Made by a program: the position numbers and the translations under genes. Shown here piece after piece: positions 8,406-17,373 of a stretch of DNA of 64,000 bases. Where the stretch lies: contig NZ_CP159486.1 in NCBI RefSeq assembly GCF_041902845.1, positions 2,728,001 to 2,792,000 of the forward strand, given 5' to 3'. Numbering within the stretch: the stretch's first letter is position 1; each line of letters begins with the position of its first letter. The notes under the pieces were generated by a model. That model was not told the DNA's origin, searched no databases, and saw nothing but the letters and a program-made list of their open reading frames with translations. Source of the DNA: Limibacterium fermenti. Lineage in GTDB: Bacteria > Bacteroidota > Bacteroidia > Bacteroidales > Dysgonomonadaceae.

Positions 8406-9924
8406 AACCATAAACAAATGACGACAGCAGCAACCCGATAACTGTGGCCGAGAATACCCCTATTAAGCCCGGAATCATAAAACTATGGTTCAGAATATAT
8501 TTGCCCATGTGCGTCGTTCCTGTCCTATCAAAACTTATGCAAGCTACGTCGGAAGGATAAAAGCAGAAGAAGAAATAAGCATAAGATGCAGGGATGCACC
8601 CGATAAGTATATTAGTAGGTATATTCAGCATAAATCCTAAAGGCATCAATACCGAGAGTGTAGCCGCCTGGCTTTTCAAAAACATGGAAATACAGAATAA
8701 AGCCACGGCGAAAATCCAGGGATACCTCTCCGTCCAACTGCTGATGGAAGAAAGCAAAAACGGTTTGTTGTTTTCGATTACCGTTTCACTCATCCACGAA
8801 ATCCCGAAGATCATAATGACGGCAATGGCTCCTGCGCTGAAAACTTTAGTATCGGATATTTGTTTTCCCTTTAAATTCGTGCTTAACAAAATAATTCCGC
8901 CCACGGCAAGCATTACAAATTGCAATACTTCCGTCATTGGGATGCGTTTTCCATTCAGTCCCGTAGGAATCAGTTTGTCGGGGTTTAACGCGATAATGAT
9001 AACGGCAAGAATACCCACCAAAAATAATGTTAAGGCGACTTTCGCATTTTTACTTGTCGCTAATGAAGTCTCTCTTTCGATATCGCCGGTAATATATTCC
9101 CGCATTTGCGGATCTTCCATTTTCTTTAAATATTCAGGGTCTTTATCCAAATCTTTCCCCCTGTTGAGGCTCTAAGTGGCCGCAACCATCACACCCAGAA
9201 AACAAGCAGGTATAGTTACTCTAAGAATTTCCACCAAGCTTATTTCAATTCCTACTGCGGCGCCTACGCCTATCATCGTTGCCGCGGCTGCCGCAACGGG
9301 AGATGCCGTAATTCCCATCTGACTAGCGATGGAAGCGATGGCCATAGGCCTTTCTGGGCGAACTTTCCGTTTATAGGCGACATCATATATAACGGGGAAC
9401 AAGGGATATACCGCATGGCCCGTTCCAACCAACACGGTTAAAAGAAAAGTACACGTCGGTGCCAAATAGACAACATATTTCGGATGATTCCGAAGGACTT
9501 TTTCGGCCAAGTTCACCAATATTTGCAATGCTCCCGTAACTTTCAATGTGGATGAGGCGGCAGTTACAGCCAAAATAATAAGCATCACATCGATAGGCGG
9601 TTTCCCCGAACCGTCTCTAAAGCCAAGGACCAACAGAGCCACGCCCAAACCACCTAATAATCCTAAAGCAATGCCCCCGTATTTAATTCCAAAATAGATG
9701 ACAAGCAGTAATAAAACAAATTCTATTGCAAACTTTAGCGAAGCATTCGCAGGAATCGTTTCACGACTGTTTTCCGGATTAGCTGTTGAGCCTCCCGATT
9801 TAAGGGAAGTATTAGTTTGAGCCATCGTAATACTCGCCGTTTGTCTTTCATTCAATAAATCGGTTTGTGCGGCTACATTCAAACTGAAAAGAGCACATAA
9901 TATAAGGAAAAAGACCTGTTTCAT
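8404..9924 (-). pseudogene. Anaerobic C4-dicarboxylate carrier (Dcu family) split by an in-frame TAG
   Basis: Two frames, 9924-9172 (250 residues) and 9150-8404, are in the same phase. They are separated only by TAG at 9174-9172 and seven sense codons (S L N R G K D). Joined, they give about 506 residues with a Dcu-type fold: the first half has AIASIASQMGITASPVAAAA and GTGHAVYPLFPVIYDVAYK, the second has GKDLDKDPEYLKKMEDPQ and ASYAYFFFCFYPSDVACISF, both hallmarks of fumarate/succinate antiporters. An unusual N-terminal extension with a signal-like leader (residues 1-62) precedes the first membrane helix. It is the last gene of the kor-transporter operon. It is either a recent nonsense allele, a base-calling error, or read through. 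Confidence 0.8.
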
Positions 9925-9988
9925 ACTCGTGTTATTTATGAATTAATCTGTTTTTACAATGGGTTTGGACAAATAGACAGAGTTGCGC

Positions 9989-10996
9989 TCAGAGTACCAA
10001 TATCAATCCTACAATCAACTTATCCGAATCTTTTTCATTGCCCAAAATATCGATTTCCCGATTGACAAAACACCGCTCGTAGTTTAGTCGTAACAACGAC
10101 GAAAAATATTTTTGCGTTAACCCGAACCCCACGCCGACAGTCAACCGGTTCACATCCATACCGCTTTCTTCATGCCCCTTCTTCAGTGCATCCCAACGAA
10201 CGGCGGGTAGAACATTTTTGAATATCCAGCTCTTTTTGAGCGGGAAACCATAAACTCCCTGCACATAGTACGACAGCAGGTCATCTTTTTCGTCTTTCCT
10301 ATTGTCGCGATTGATCACTTCCGTTTCTATCTTCCAGTTATCGCCTTCGTAACGTACATCGGCGCCATAGAAAAAATAATGCAACTCCTCGGAATTAGGA
10401 TAATCGTAAAATTTCACCGTCGCGCGAGCGCCTTTCATGGCGCCCAATTGAAGCCGTGCCCCGTAAGACATGTTTTTACCCTTACGCCATTCCGATTTAT
10501 TGATGGTATTCCCGTTAAAGAGACCCAATTCCACCGAAACGGGCATAATCCCCGCATAAAACTGATACTTTCCCGACAGGCCGACGTCGCGCGTACTCAA
10601 AAAATAGTCCCCGATATACGGACGAGTGGCAAACATCATCGAAGAGGGACCTGCTACGTACGGATTGAAAAGAGGAATAGCCGTTTGTCCGAAAGTCAGG
10701 GAAAGTCCTTGCACCGGCATAAACGTCGCCGACAAATCCAAGACGTTGAAATTTCCATTGTCTTTCAGCGTAAGTTGTCCCCGATAAGAAATATTTTCCG
10801 TAAAATTTCCCACCGCATCAACTCTCGAATTTTTCACGGAGAATTGATTAGTACCTGCTTCAAAGGCATGTTCGTAATTACTTACTAAAATTTCGGTTAC
10901 CTTTAATTTAGGATAACGGATCGAATCTGTTTTCTGGCCGAATAAAAGCGCCGGAAACAAAACGAATAAAACAAAGAATAATTTTTTTCGTATCAT
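9989..10996 (-). CDS. Outer-membrane porin, OprO/OprP-like
   Basis: 335 residues. A signal peptide (about 1-20, KLFFVLFVLFPALLFG with cleavage before QKTDS) is followed by alternating amphipathic strands. Motifs such as GLSLTFGQTAIPLFNPYVAG, STRDVGLSGKY and a C-terminal LIVGLILVL strand match phosphate-selective porin O/P-type barrels, here on the short side for that family. It lies between a DASS carrier and a Dcu carrier, so I infer it passes dicarboxylates or other anions through the outer membrane for those inner-membrane carriers; the family name should not be read as phosphate specificity. The 112-bp gap upstream may allow separate control. Confidence 0.75.
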   Translation of the reverse strand: MIRKKLFFVLFVLFPALLFGQKTDSIRYPKLKVTEILVSNYEHAFEAGTNQFSVKNSRVDAVGNFTENISYRGQLTLKDNGNFNVLDLSATFMPVQGLSLTFGQTAIPLFNPYVAGPSSMMFATRPYIGDYFLSTRDVGLSGKYQFYAGIMPVSVELGLFNGNTINKSEWRKGKNMSYGARLQLGAMKGARATVKFYDYPNSEELHYFFYGADVRYEGDNWKIETEVINRDNRKDEKDDLLSYYVQGVYGFPLKKSWIFKNVLPAVRWDALKKGHEESGMDVNRLTVGVGFGLTQKYFSSLLRLNYERCFVNREIDILGNEKDSDKLIVGLILVL

Positions 10997-11108
10997 ATAT
11001 TTTTCACATTAAAAATTAAGAAAATTCATTTCATCAATTTATTCTTTCAATAGGCTGTTTATGGATGATAGGTTATATCAGAAATAAAAATATGCTATTG
11101 TTTCCGGT

Positions 11109-12593
11109 TCATACGAGACCGATCCATTTCCAATACGTTGCCGCAAATACCAATAGCAACAGATAACCGATAATGGTAATGGGAACGCCGCTCTTAATGA
11201 AATCTTTCGCTTCAAAGGTATCGGTTCCGTAAGCGACCATTCCTTGAGGGGAGTTAACCGGGAAAATAAATCCGAAACAACAAGAGAATTGCAAGATCAT
11301 AGTCATACCTACTACATTAATTTCGCCAGTAACCGTTTGTAATACCGAGATGACAATGGGAATCATGGCAGAAGAAAGAGCAGTAGCACTGGCAAATCCC
11401 AGATGAATAAGAATTAAGAATGCGCCCATAATGGCGATGATGGCCAACGGGGTTGCCGAGGAAAGCCCTAAACCCGAATTAAGCATCTTAGCCAACCATG
11501 TTGCTCCTTCCGTCTTAAGGAGTGCCGTGCCGAGGCTAATTCCGGGTCCAAACATGACAATCGTTCCCCAATTGATTCTGGGCGCGGTATATTTCCAGTC
11601 CATTATCCCTATTTTGGGAAGCATCAACAGCGCGATGGCTATGATAGTGGTAGTCGAAGTATCGAAATTATGAAGTATTCCTCCCGTAGACCAAAAGAAT
11701 AGTAAAAGAATGAGCACGACTGATAATTTTTTTTCATCTTTAGTCATCGGACCCAAATCGGATTTCATTTTTGCAATAGCAGTAACCCCGCCAGGAAGAA
11801 TGTCGAATGATGGTTTGTGTATCGCCATGGACAGGAAATAATAAATGACAGCTAAAATGAGTGAAAAAGGCGCAGCGGCCAATAACCAATTGATCCAAGG
11901 CACCGTCGCATTCAATTCCGAATTAATGAATTCCACCGCTACCATATTTTGCGCGGCAGCCGTTTGAATCATGATATTCCACATGGTATCCGCCTGTGCA
12001 ACACCAATAACCAGAAGTCCGGCGAATTTACTTCGATGATCAATATCCATAATATTTAAAATACCCATGATGATCGGTAAAACACAAGCAACACGAGCTG
12101 TTGAACTGGGAACAAAAAATCCCAACACGAAACCGCAGGCGATACATCCTAAATAAATATGGCTGACCTTCGCTCCCACTTTTGAAAGCATTGTCAATGC
12201 GATGCGGCGGTCAAGCCCGGTTTTCATCATTGCCACGGAAATAAACATCGCCGCCGCCACAAGCAAAAACGCCGTACTTGAAAATCCGGAAATTCCCATT
12301 TTTAAGGCTTTACTCGTTCCCATTAGTTTTGTTGTATCGGCTATATCCGGCGCGGTACCCAATAGAACTGCTATCAAAGTCATAATTATAATCGCACTGA
12401 CCGGATAAGAAACCGTACTCGACATCCATACGATGACAGCAAACAAAAAAATACCGATCATCCGCTGACCTGCAACGGTCAACCCTTCTATTGTCGGCAT
12501 TAAAACAAAAATCAAAAGAACAATAGCTCCGATAACCAGTCCCCACTTTTTAAAGAAACCCTCTTTTTGAACTGTAATTTCATTAGTATTCAT
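11109..12593 (-). CDS. DASS-family (SLC13) anion/dicarboxylate:sodium symporter
   Basis: 494 residues with about 11-12 hydrophobic segments spread along the length. Family signatures seen include SSTARVACVLPIIMGI (the SNT-like substrate/sodium motif region, about 160-175), SVAMMKTGLDRRIAL (about 118-132) and LIHLGFASATALSSAMIPIVISVL (second symmetric motif, about 397-420). The C-terminal half has FGFIFPVNSPQGMVAYGTD, matching the second ion-binding hairpin in divalent anion transporters. It starts 19 bp after korB, so it is part of the same operon. Inference: import or export of 2-oxoglutarate, succinate or a similar dicarboxylate tied to the Kor reaction. Confidence 0.85.
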   Translation of the reverse strand: MNTNEITVQKEGFFKKWGLVIGAIVLLIFVLMPTIEGLTVAGQRMIGIFLFAVIVWMSSTVSYPVSAIIIMTLIAVLLGTAPDIADTTKLMGTSKALKMGISGFSSTAFLLVAAAMFISVAMMKTGLDRRIALTMLSKVGAKVSHIYLGCIACGFVLGFFVPSSTARVACVLPIIMGILNIMDIDHRSKFAGLLVIGVAQADTMWNIMIQTAAAQNMVAVEFINSELNATVPWINWLLAAAPFSLILAVIYYFLSMAIHKPSFDILPGGVTAIAKMKSDLGPMTKDEKKLSVVLILLLFFWSTGGILHNFDTSTTTIIAIALLMLPKIGIMDWKYTAPRINWGTIVMFGPGISLGTALLKTEGATWLAKMLNSGLGLSSATPLAIIAIMGAFLILIHLGFASATALSSAMIPIVISVLQTVTGEINVVGMTMILQFSCCFGFIFPVNSPQGMVAYGTDTFEAKDFIKSGVPITIIGYLLLLVFAATYWKWIGLV

Positions 12594-12612
12594 AAGATCA
12601 TTATTTAATTTT

Positions 12613-13644
12613 TCATTTTACTTCCCAAATGTTTGTAGAATACATCAAAAAGTCGTTAAGGCACCTTTCAGGCAATCTATTTTGCACAGTAACAATTTGT
12701 TTTTCATACTCTTCTTCATAAGTAGGCGCGGAAACACACCTAATCGTGCCCAAGGCTATAGGAAGAGTATTATTATACCCCATTAAAGCGAGCTTCATGT
12801 GTAACGTCACATCACGAGTTGTTGCATCATGTACCAGTACATCATCCAAGGTATACCCATCCTGTCCAATAGTTACCGCTTTTAAATCCCATCCCTCACG
12901 GACGATTCCCTTGTCATTATTGGCCCCGAAAAGCATTTTTTCACCCTGTTTGAGCAGAATTGTTTTTTCGGAGCGCGCCGTACGGTCAGTAATGCTTTTG
13001 TGAATACCGTTATTGTATATAACACAATTCTGCAAGACCTCCACTACAGATGCCCCCTTATGTTTGGCGGCCTCGACCATTATCAGAGTAGAATTTTTCA
13101 AATCGCTATCAACCGTTCGTGCAAAAAAAGTACCTCTTGCTCCGAAACATAGTTCAGCCGGTCGAAACGGGTCTTCGACTGTTCCGTAGGGAGAAGATTT
13201 GGAAATAAACCCTCTGTCCGAAGTAGGCGAATATTGACCCTTTGTCAATCCGTATATTTTATTATTAAACAGAATGATATTTAAATCGATATTACGCCTT
13301 AAAGCATGAATAAAATGATTTCCGCCGATAGCCAAAGCATCACCGTCGCCCGTAATTATCCATACGTTTAAGTCGGGATTAGCCATTTTCACCCCCGTTG
13401 CGATTGCCGGGGCCCGACCATGAATACTATGAAAAGCATACGTGTTCATATAATAAGGTAATCGTGACGAACAACCGATGCCGGATACTACTACCGTTTG
13501 ATGCGGTGCAATATTCAACTCAGCCATTGCCGCATGTAAACTCTTTAAAATGGCGTGGTCGCCGCAACCCGGACACCAGCGCACATTTACGTCGTTCTTA
13601 AAATCTTTTGCAGTATATACTGCCATAGTTTCTGTTGTTTTCAT
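12613..13644 (-). CDS. korB: 2-oxoacid:ferredoxin oxidoreductase, beta (TPP-binding) subunit
   Basis: 343 residues. The N-terminal WCPGCGDHAIL (about 23-33) carries the Cys motif of KorB/PorB proteins. The thiamine diphosphate/Mg motif is seen as GDGDALAIGGNHFIHALRR followed by NNKIYGLTKGQYSPTS (about 98-143). It pairs with the alpha-gamma subunit encoded 3 bp upstream. Known reaction: reversible 2-oxoglutarate + CoA + oxidised ferredoxin to succinyl-CoA + CO2 + reduced ferredoxin, or the equivalent with another 2-oxoacid. The two-subunit architecture with fused gamma-alpha favours 2-oxoglutarate but does not prove it. Confidence 0.9.
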   Translation of the reverse strand: MKTTETMAVYTAKDFKNDVNVRWCPGCGDHAILKSLHAAMAELNIAPHQTVVVSGIGCSSRLPYYMNTYAFHSIHGRAPAIATGVKMANPDLNVWIITGDGDALAIGGNHFIHALRRNIDLNIILFNNKIYGLTKGQYSPTSDRGFISKSSPYGTVEDPFRPAELCFGARGTFFARTVDSDLKNSTLIMVEAAKHKGASVVEVLQNCVIYNNGIHKSITDRTARSEKTILLKQGEKMLFGANNDKGIVREGWDLKAVTIGQDGYTLDDVLVHDATTRDVTLHMKLALMGYNNTLPIALGTIRCVSAPTYEEEYEKQIVTVQNRLPERCLNDFLMYSTNIWEVK

Positions 13645-13647
13645 AAT

Positions 13648-15510
13648 TTATTTTTCCTCCATAATTTGAATGAATGCATCTTCCAACTCATCTACCATAA
13701 ATGGTTGTCCCTGAATACGATTAAATTTACGTATGGTTATATCGCCGAACATGCTTTGCAGATAGGCTGCAAAATGCCCGCTGTTTTGTTCCGCTACGAT
13801 AATGGTGCGATACTTTTTCAAAATATCTTGCGTATTGCCTGGTAAGGGGTTGATAAACTTAAAATGCGTCAAGGCCACCTTTAGGCCCTTTTTCCGCAGA
13901 CGGAGCATCGCTTCGAGCAAATGTCCACGCGTACCGCCCCAACCCACGATAAGCGTGTCGGCATCTTCATCACCCATGACTTCTTGCAGAGGAATATCGC
14001 GGACTATGTTTTGTATCTTGGCTTGACGGGTATCGACCATCCGTTGGTGATTGTCCGCATCGTAGGAAATGGCGCCGGAATAGTAATCTTTTTCCAGGCC
14101 GCCTATACGGTGCATATAGCCCGGTGTTCCAGGCACCCCCCAATATCTGACGAACGATTGGTCGTCGCGAAGATAGGGTTTCCACTTTTCGGCACTTTCT
14201 CTGAAGTATTTTTGAACATACGGCGGATGGATTTCCGGATAATCTTCCTTTTTTGGAATCTTCCATTCTGAAGCACCATTTGCAATATATGCATCGCTCA
14301 GCAAGATTACAGGAGTCATGTGCTCCAAAGCGATCTTCGAGGCCCAAAAGGCGCTATCGAAGCAATCCGTAGGAGAGCAGGCGGCAAGCACGACCACGGG
14401 GCTTTCGCCACTGCGCCCATAGAGGGCCTGAAAAAGGTCGGATTGTTCACTCTTAGTAGGCATCCCCGTAGAAGGTCCCCCTCGTTGCACATCTATCAAA
14501 ACCAAGGGCAACTCAGTCATCACCGCCAACCCAATCGCTTCGCTCTTGAGCGCCAAACCCGGACCGGAAGTCGAAGTAGCAGCCAAACAACCGGCAAAAC
14601 TAGCTCCTATGGCGCTGCAAACGCCCGCAATTTCATCTTCCATCTGCAAGGCTTTCACGCCCAGATCTTTTCTTTTTACCAACTCGTGCAAGATATCGGT
14701 GGCTGGAGTGATGGGATACGAGCCCAGAAATAGTTGCACACCCGCTTTTTCGGCAGCAGCTATCAAGCCGTAAGCTATGGCGGTATTGCCGTTGACGTCC
14801 GTATAAAAACCCTGACGGCTTTCCGCCCTCTCGACATAATAGGTAGAGACGGTCAACTGAAGATTCTCGCCATAATTATACCCATCGAGTAAAGCTTGGA
14901 GATTCGCCTGAGCGATAGTCGGTTTTTTCATAAATTTTTGCATCAACAATTTTTCGGCAGTCTCCAGAGGCCTGTTGAACAGCCAGCATACTATCCCCAG
15001 GGCAAACATGTTTTTGCACCTTAATATGTCTTTTGTCTCCAGACTGCTTCCTCTCAACGATTGTTGGGTGAGAGAACTGATGGCCACTGGAAGGGATTGC
15101 ACATAATTCAACTCCAGTTCCACGAAGGGATCGTCGGTTTTGAATTCAGCCTTTTCGAGATCTTTTTTCAGAAAAGAATCCGTGTCGAAAAGAACGATAG
15201 AACCTTTTCGCAAGTGTTCACGATTCACTTTGAGGGCAGCGGGATTCATCGCCACCAGCACATCGGCCTTGTCCCCCGAGGTATATATCCCCCTGCTTCC
15301 AATGCGCACCTGAAAACCCGAAACACCGCTGAGCGTGCCTCGGGGAGCACGTATTTCCGCCGGATAATCGGGGAAAGTGGCTATTTCGTTTCCGAAGATA
15401 GCCGATAAGGTCGAGAATATAGTTCCCGATAACTGCATGCCGTCGCCCGAATCACCTGAAAAGCGAATCGTTACTTGATCTACATTGGTAATAGTTGTTT
15501 GATTACTCAT
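13648..15510 (-). CDS. korA: 2-oxoacid:ferredoxin oxidoreductase, fused gamma-alpha subunit
   Basis: 620 residues. The N-terminal gamma domain (about 1-190) begins IRFSGDSGDGMQLSGTIFST and contains YPAEIRAPRGTLSGVSGFQVRIGS. The alpha pyrimidine-binding domain follows (about 220-470, with GSYPITPATDILHEL, ATSTSGPGLALKSEAIGLAV and DVQRGGPSTGMPTKSEQSDL). The C-terminal domain II (about 520-620) includes LIVGWGGTRGHLLEAM. It forms the enzyme with korB (3-bp gap). Upstream, 56 bp away, is a tiny HTH gene that may share the transcript. No ferredoxin-like 4Fe-4S subunit gene is present in the operon. Confidence 0.9.
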   Translation of the reverse strand: MSNQTTITNVDQVTIRFSGDSGDGMQLSGTIFSTLSAIFGNEIATFPDYPAEIRAPRGTLSGVSGFQVRIGSRGIYTSGDKADVLVAMNPAALKVNREHLRKGSIVLFDTDSFLKKDLEKAEFKTDDPFVELELNYVQSLPVAISSLTQQSLRGSSLETKDILRCKNMFALGIVCWLFNRPLETAEKLLMQKFMKKPTIAQANLQALLDGYNYGENLQLTVSTYYVERAESRQGFYTDVNGNTAIAYGLIAAAEKAGVQLFLGSYPITPATDILHELVKRKDLGVKALQMEDEIAGVCSAIGASFAGCLAATSTSGPGLALKSEAIGLAVMTELPLVLIDVQRGGPSTGMPTKSEQSDLFQALYGRSGESPVVVLAACSPTDCFDSAFWASKIALEHMTPVILLSDAYIANGASEWKIPKKEDYPEIHPPYVQKYFRESAEKWKPYLRDDQSFVRYWGVPGTPGYMHRIGGLEKDYYSGAISYDADNHQRMVDTRQAKIQNIVRDIPLQEVMGDEDADTLIVGWGGTRGHLLEAMLRLRKKGLKVALTHFKFINPLPGNTQDILKKYRTIIVAEQNSGHFAAYLQSMFGDITIRKFNRIQGQPFMVDELEDAFIQIMEEK

Positions 15511-15566
15511 AATTCTGTATATTCTTTATTCGTTAGATTCAATAAATTCAAAGTCCATAGATAAAA

Positions 15567-15758
15567 TCAATCTTTAGCCACCCCATTTTCAATTCCTCCG
15601 TCCTCCACGCCCCCCCTTGCGAGCGCGGCTTTGCGGATACGCTGCGAAAGCTCGCTACGCGTTCGTTCCTTCAAGGCGCTGCGAACGGTAACTTCACTTA
15701 CTCCGAACATTTTAGCGAGTTTCCCTCGTTCCCCATGTTTCATCAAAATCTCTCCCAT
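15567..15758 (-). CDS. Very small helix-turn-helix DNA-binding protein
   Basis: 63 residues. The centre KLAKMFGVSEVTVRSALKER (about 13-32) reads as a canonical helix-turn-helix, followed by a basic tail (RIRKAALARGGVEDGG). Nothing else fits in a protein this small, so it is a DNA-binding protein or a remnant of one; similar short HTH proteins occur in Bacteroidales (from memory). A second Met at residue 6 is an alternative start. It is divergent from a repressor-like gene and 56 bp upstream of korA, so it could regulate either. Confidence 0.65.
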   Translation of the reverse strand: MGEILMKHGERGKLAKMFGVSEVTVRSALKERTRSELSQRIRKAALARGGVEDGGIENGVAKD

Positions 15759-15803
15759 TTCCTTACATCATAATTTTTTCGTACCTTTACCCCTGCTTTC
15801 TAA

Positions 15804-15893
15804 ATCGAAAGAGAAAGGAATGCAACCATCGAAAGAGAAAGCAAAGTAATAAGATATTTCTTAATAAACCAAATATTTTGTAAGATATTTTCT
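15804..15893. promoter_or_regulatory. Paired direct repeats in the divergent HTH intergenic region (candidate operators)
   Basis: The 144-bp space between the two HTH genes holds two pairs of direct repeats. ATCGAAAGAGAAAG occurs at 15804-15817 and 15828-15841 (24-bp spacing), and TAAGATATTTYT at 15850-15861 and 15881-15892 (31-bp spacing). Repeats placed this way between divergent DNA-binding genes are plausible operator sites. Confidence 0.45.
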
Positions 15894-15902
15894 ACTTATT
15901 TT

Positions 15903-16271
15903 ATGGGGACATTGGAGAGAATCAAAGAATATATTGATTATAAAGGTATTAATATAAAGAAATTTGAAGAGAATGTAGGGTTCTCAAATGGTTCTTTTGG
16001 TTCGCAATTAAAAAACAAACGCACTATCGGTGTCGATAAATTAGAAAATATCTTATCCGTCTATCCTGAGATTTCACCCGAGTGGCTTCTTACCGGTAAG
16101 GGGGAAATGTTGAAATCGAAACCACAACCAGAAATAAATCCCGAAAATGTGGTTGATCGGTTGCTCAATGAATTGAAAAATCTGGTGGCCGAAAATACCG
16201 CACTCAAAATCGAAAATGAAAATCTCAGGAATAAAAATGCGGAATTGTTCAAGGACTTTGGTAAAAGATGA
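15903..16271 (+). CDS. XRE/phage-repressor-like HTH protein with C-terminal coiled coil
   Basis: 122 residues. The N-terminal domain (about 1-70) has the phage CI/XRE arrangement: RIKEYIDYKGINIKKFEENVG, the turn GFSNGSFGSQLKNKR and SPEWLLTGKGEML, the latter typical of Bacteroidetes CI-like regulators. A C-terminal stretch (about 85-118, LLNELKNLVAENTALKIENE) is a heptad-rich coiled coil suited to dimerisation. It is divergent from the small HTH gene with direct repeats between, and followed by a strong terminator. No phage structural genes are nearby. Confidence 0.8.
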   Translation: MGTLERIKEYIDYKGINIKKFEENVGFSNGSFGSQLKNKRTIGVDKLENILSVYPEISPEWLLTGKGEMLKSKPQPEINPENVVDRLLNELKNLVAENTALKIENENLRNKNAELFKDFGKR

Positions 16272-16272
16272 A

Positions 16273-16326
16273 CTCCCTGCCGGCACGGATCAGAATATCC
16301 TGTACCGGCAGGGAGAAACTTTTTTT
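16273..16326 (+). terminator. Intrinsic terminator after the repressor gene
   Basis: An 11-bp perfect stem (CTCCCTGCCGG 16273-16283 with CCGGCAGGGAG 16305-16315) is followed by AAAC and a run of seven T. It starts 2 bp after the stop codon. Confidence 0.85.
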
Positions 16327-16420
16327 CACGGATAACGCTGATTGCCCCTGATTTTTTACAGTCCTACTAATTACCGGGGAGAATCAATCTGCAAAATCTG
16401 CGAGGGATTATTTAAAATAA
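16319..16420. repeat. Dispersed intergenic repeat, copy 1
   Basis: About 100 bp nearly identical in order to 31481-31578. Shared blocks are CACGGATAACGCT, ATTGCCCC, TGATTTTTTACAG, ATTAAT/CTAATTA-like spacing and AATCTGCAAAATC, with small indels. It overlaps the T run of the preceding terminator and precedes transposase debris. It looks like a non-autonomous interspersed repeat. Confidence 0.6.
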
Positions 16421-16598
16421 GCCCTTTTGCTAAATTCATAAAAAAAATAGCACTGGAGAACGGTAACAGTATTCCTTTTTCACGTTTTCCAGCGTTTTTT
16501 ATTTTTCTCCACCATTTAACTATGAAAACAGGAGATTATCCTTGAGAGTATGGGCAGGGGAAGCGCTTCATCTCCTTTTGGCTATTATCATTGAGTAT

Positions 16599-17100
16599 CT
16601 ATGCTATTGCCTTGTGTTCTTCCTGTTGTTCCCTCCGGGCCAACCTCACGGCATTAGCCGTGTGAATGCCAAACAGGATCCAGAGTATCTCGGTTTGCGC
16701 GGTTCGGGCTTTGACCTTGCGCAGATTGTAATGTTCTTTCTCCGTACCGCTACCCTCCAGGCGGGTTGACCACTCTTTGGACAACAAAGAGCACAGTTTG
16801 CTTCTTTCGGCCTCATCACGGGCGTGTCTCCCTTTGCGCACAAAACCGGTATAAATGGGAGAAGGGGATGAAGAACATATTTGCGTGTCTTGTTAGTGGC
16901 ATAGATAGCATCGGCGGCAAAATGAATAATTTTGCCATTATAGGAAAAAGTTTTTGGAAAGGCTTGTTAGTAATTTGCCTTTATGTGGTTTAGGTACAAG
17001 GACTTTAACACGACAATAACTCATGTGAATAAAGCCCTTTTCCGCTACTTCTTAGCGGTAGTTCCTACGAGGCGGTGTCCTTCCATTAGCCAAAGACAAG
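16599..17100 (-). pseudogene. Degenerate transposase remnant
   Basis: Read on the minus strand in shifting frames, the region gives segments typical of a DDE transposase C-terminal half. Around 16860-16960 there is YNGKIIHFAADAIYATN, then after a frameshift VRKGRHARDEAERSKL, RLEGSGTEKEHYNLRKVKAR and TEILWILFGIHTANAVRLAR (16620-16840). A further fragment (CRVKVLVPKPHKGKLL) lies near 17000-17030. At least two frameshifts and no start make it inactive. The N-terminal half is missing or unrecognisable, and ends and inverted repeats were not found. Confidence 0.6.
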
Positions 17101-17373
17101 GGTTCCGCCACGAGGGGAATCTGAAAGAAGTCGACAGTAAACTCTCGGTCTGCGGAATAAGAACCTCATATTATGCTTATGCTGTGTGGATGACTATACC
17201 AAATAAAACAAAATTGTAAAGTTATATCGTAGGGAGGGGACCCCGCATACTGAACAGCACATACGATGGAGAGAGGTCAAAAAACAGAAGCAGGAGAAAA
17301 CAAAAATAGTTTTCCCCTACTCGATTAAAAAAAAATTATTGGACAACAGACAAGTGTGAATTGAAATACAGGT

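Noticed and set aside
9151..9174. Reassignment of TAG to an amino acid in this genome
   Set aside because: At least the four GH78 genes end in TAG at family-typical lengths, so TAG is a normal stop here; local suppression or mutation remains possible.
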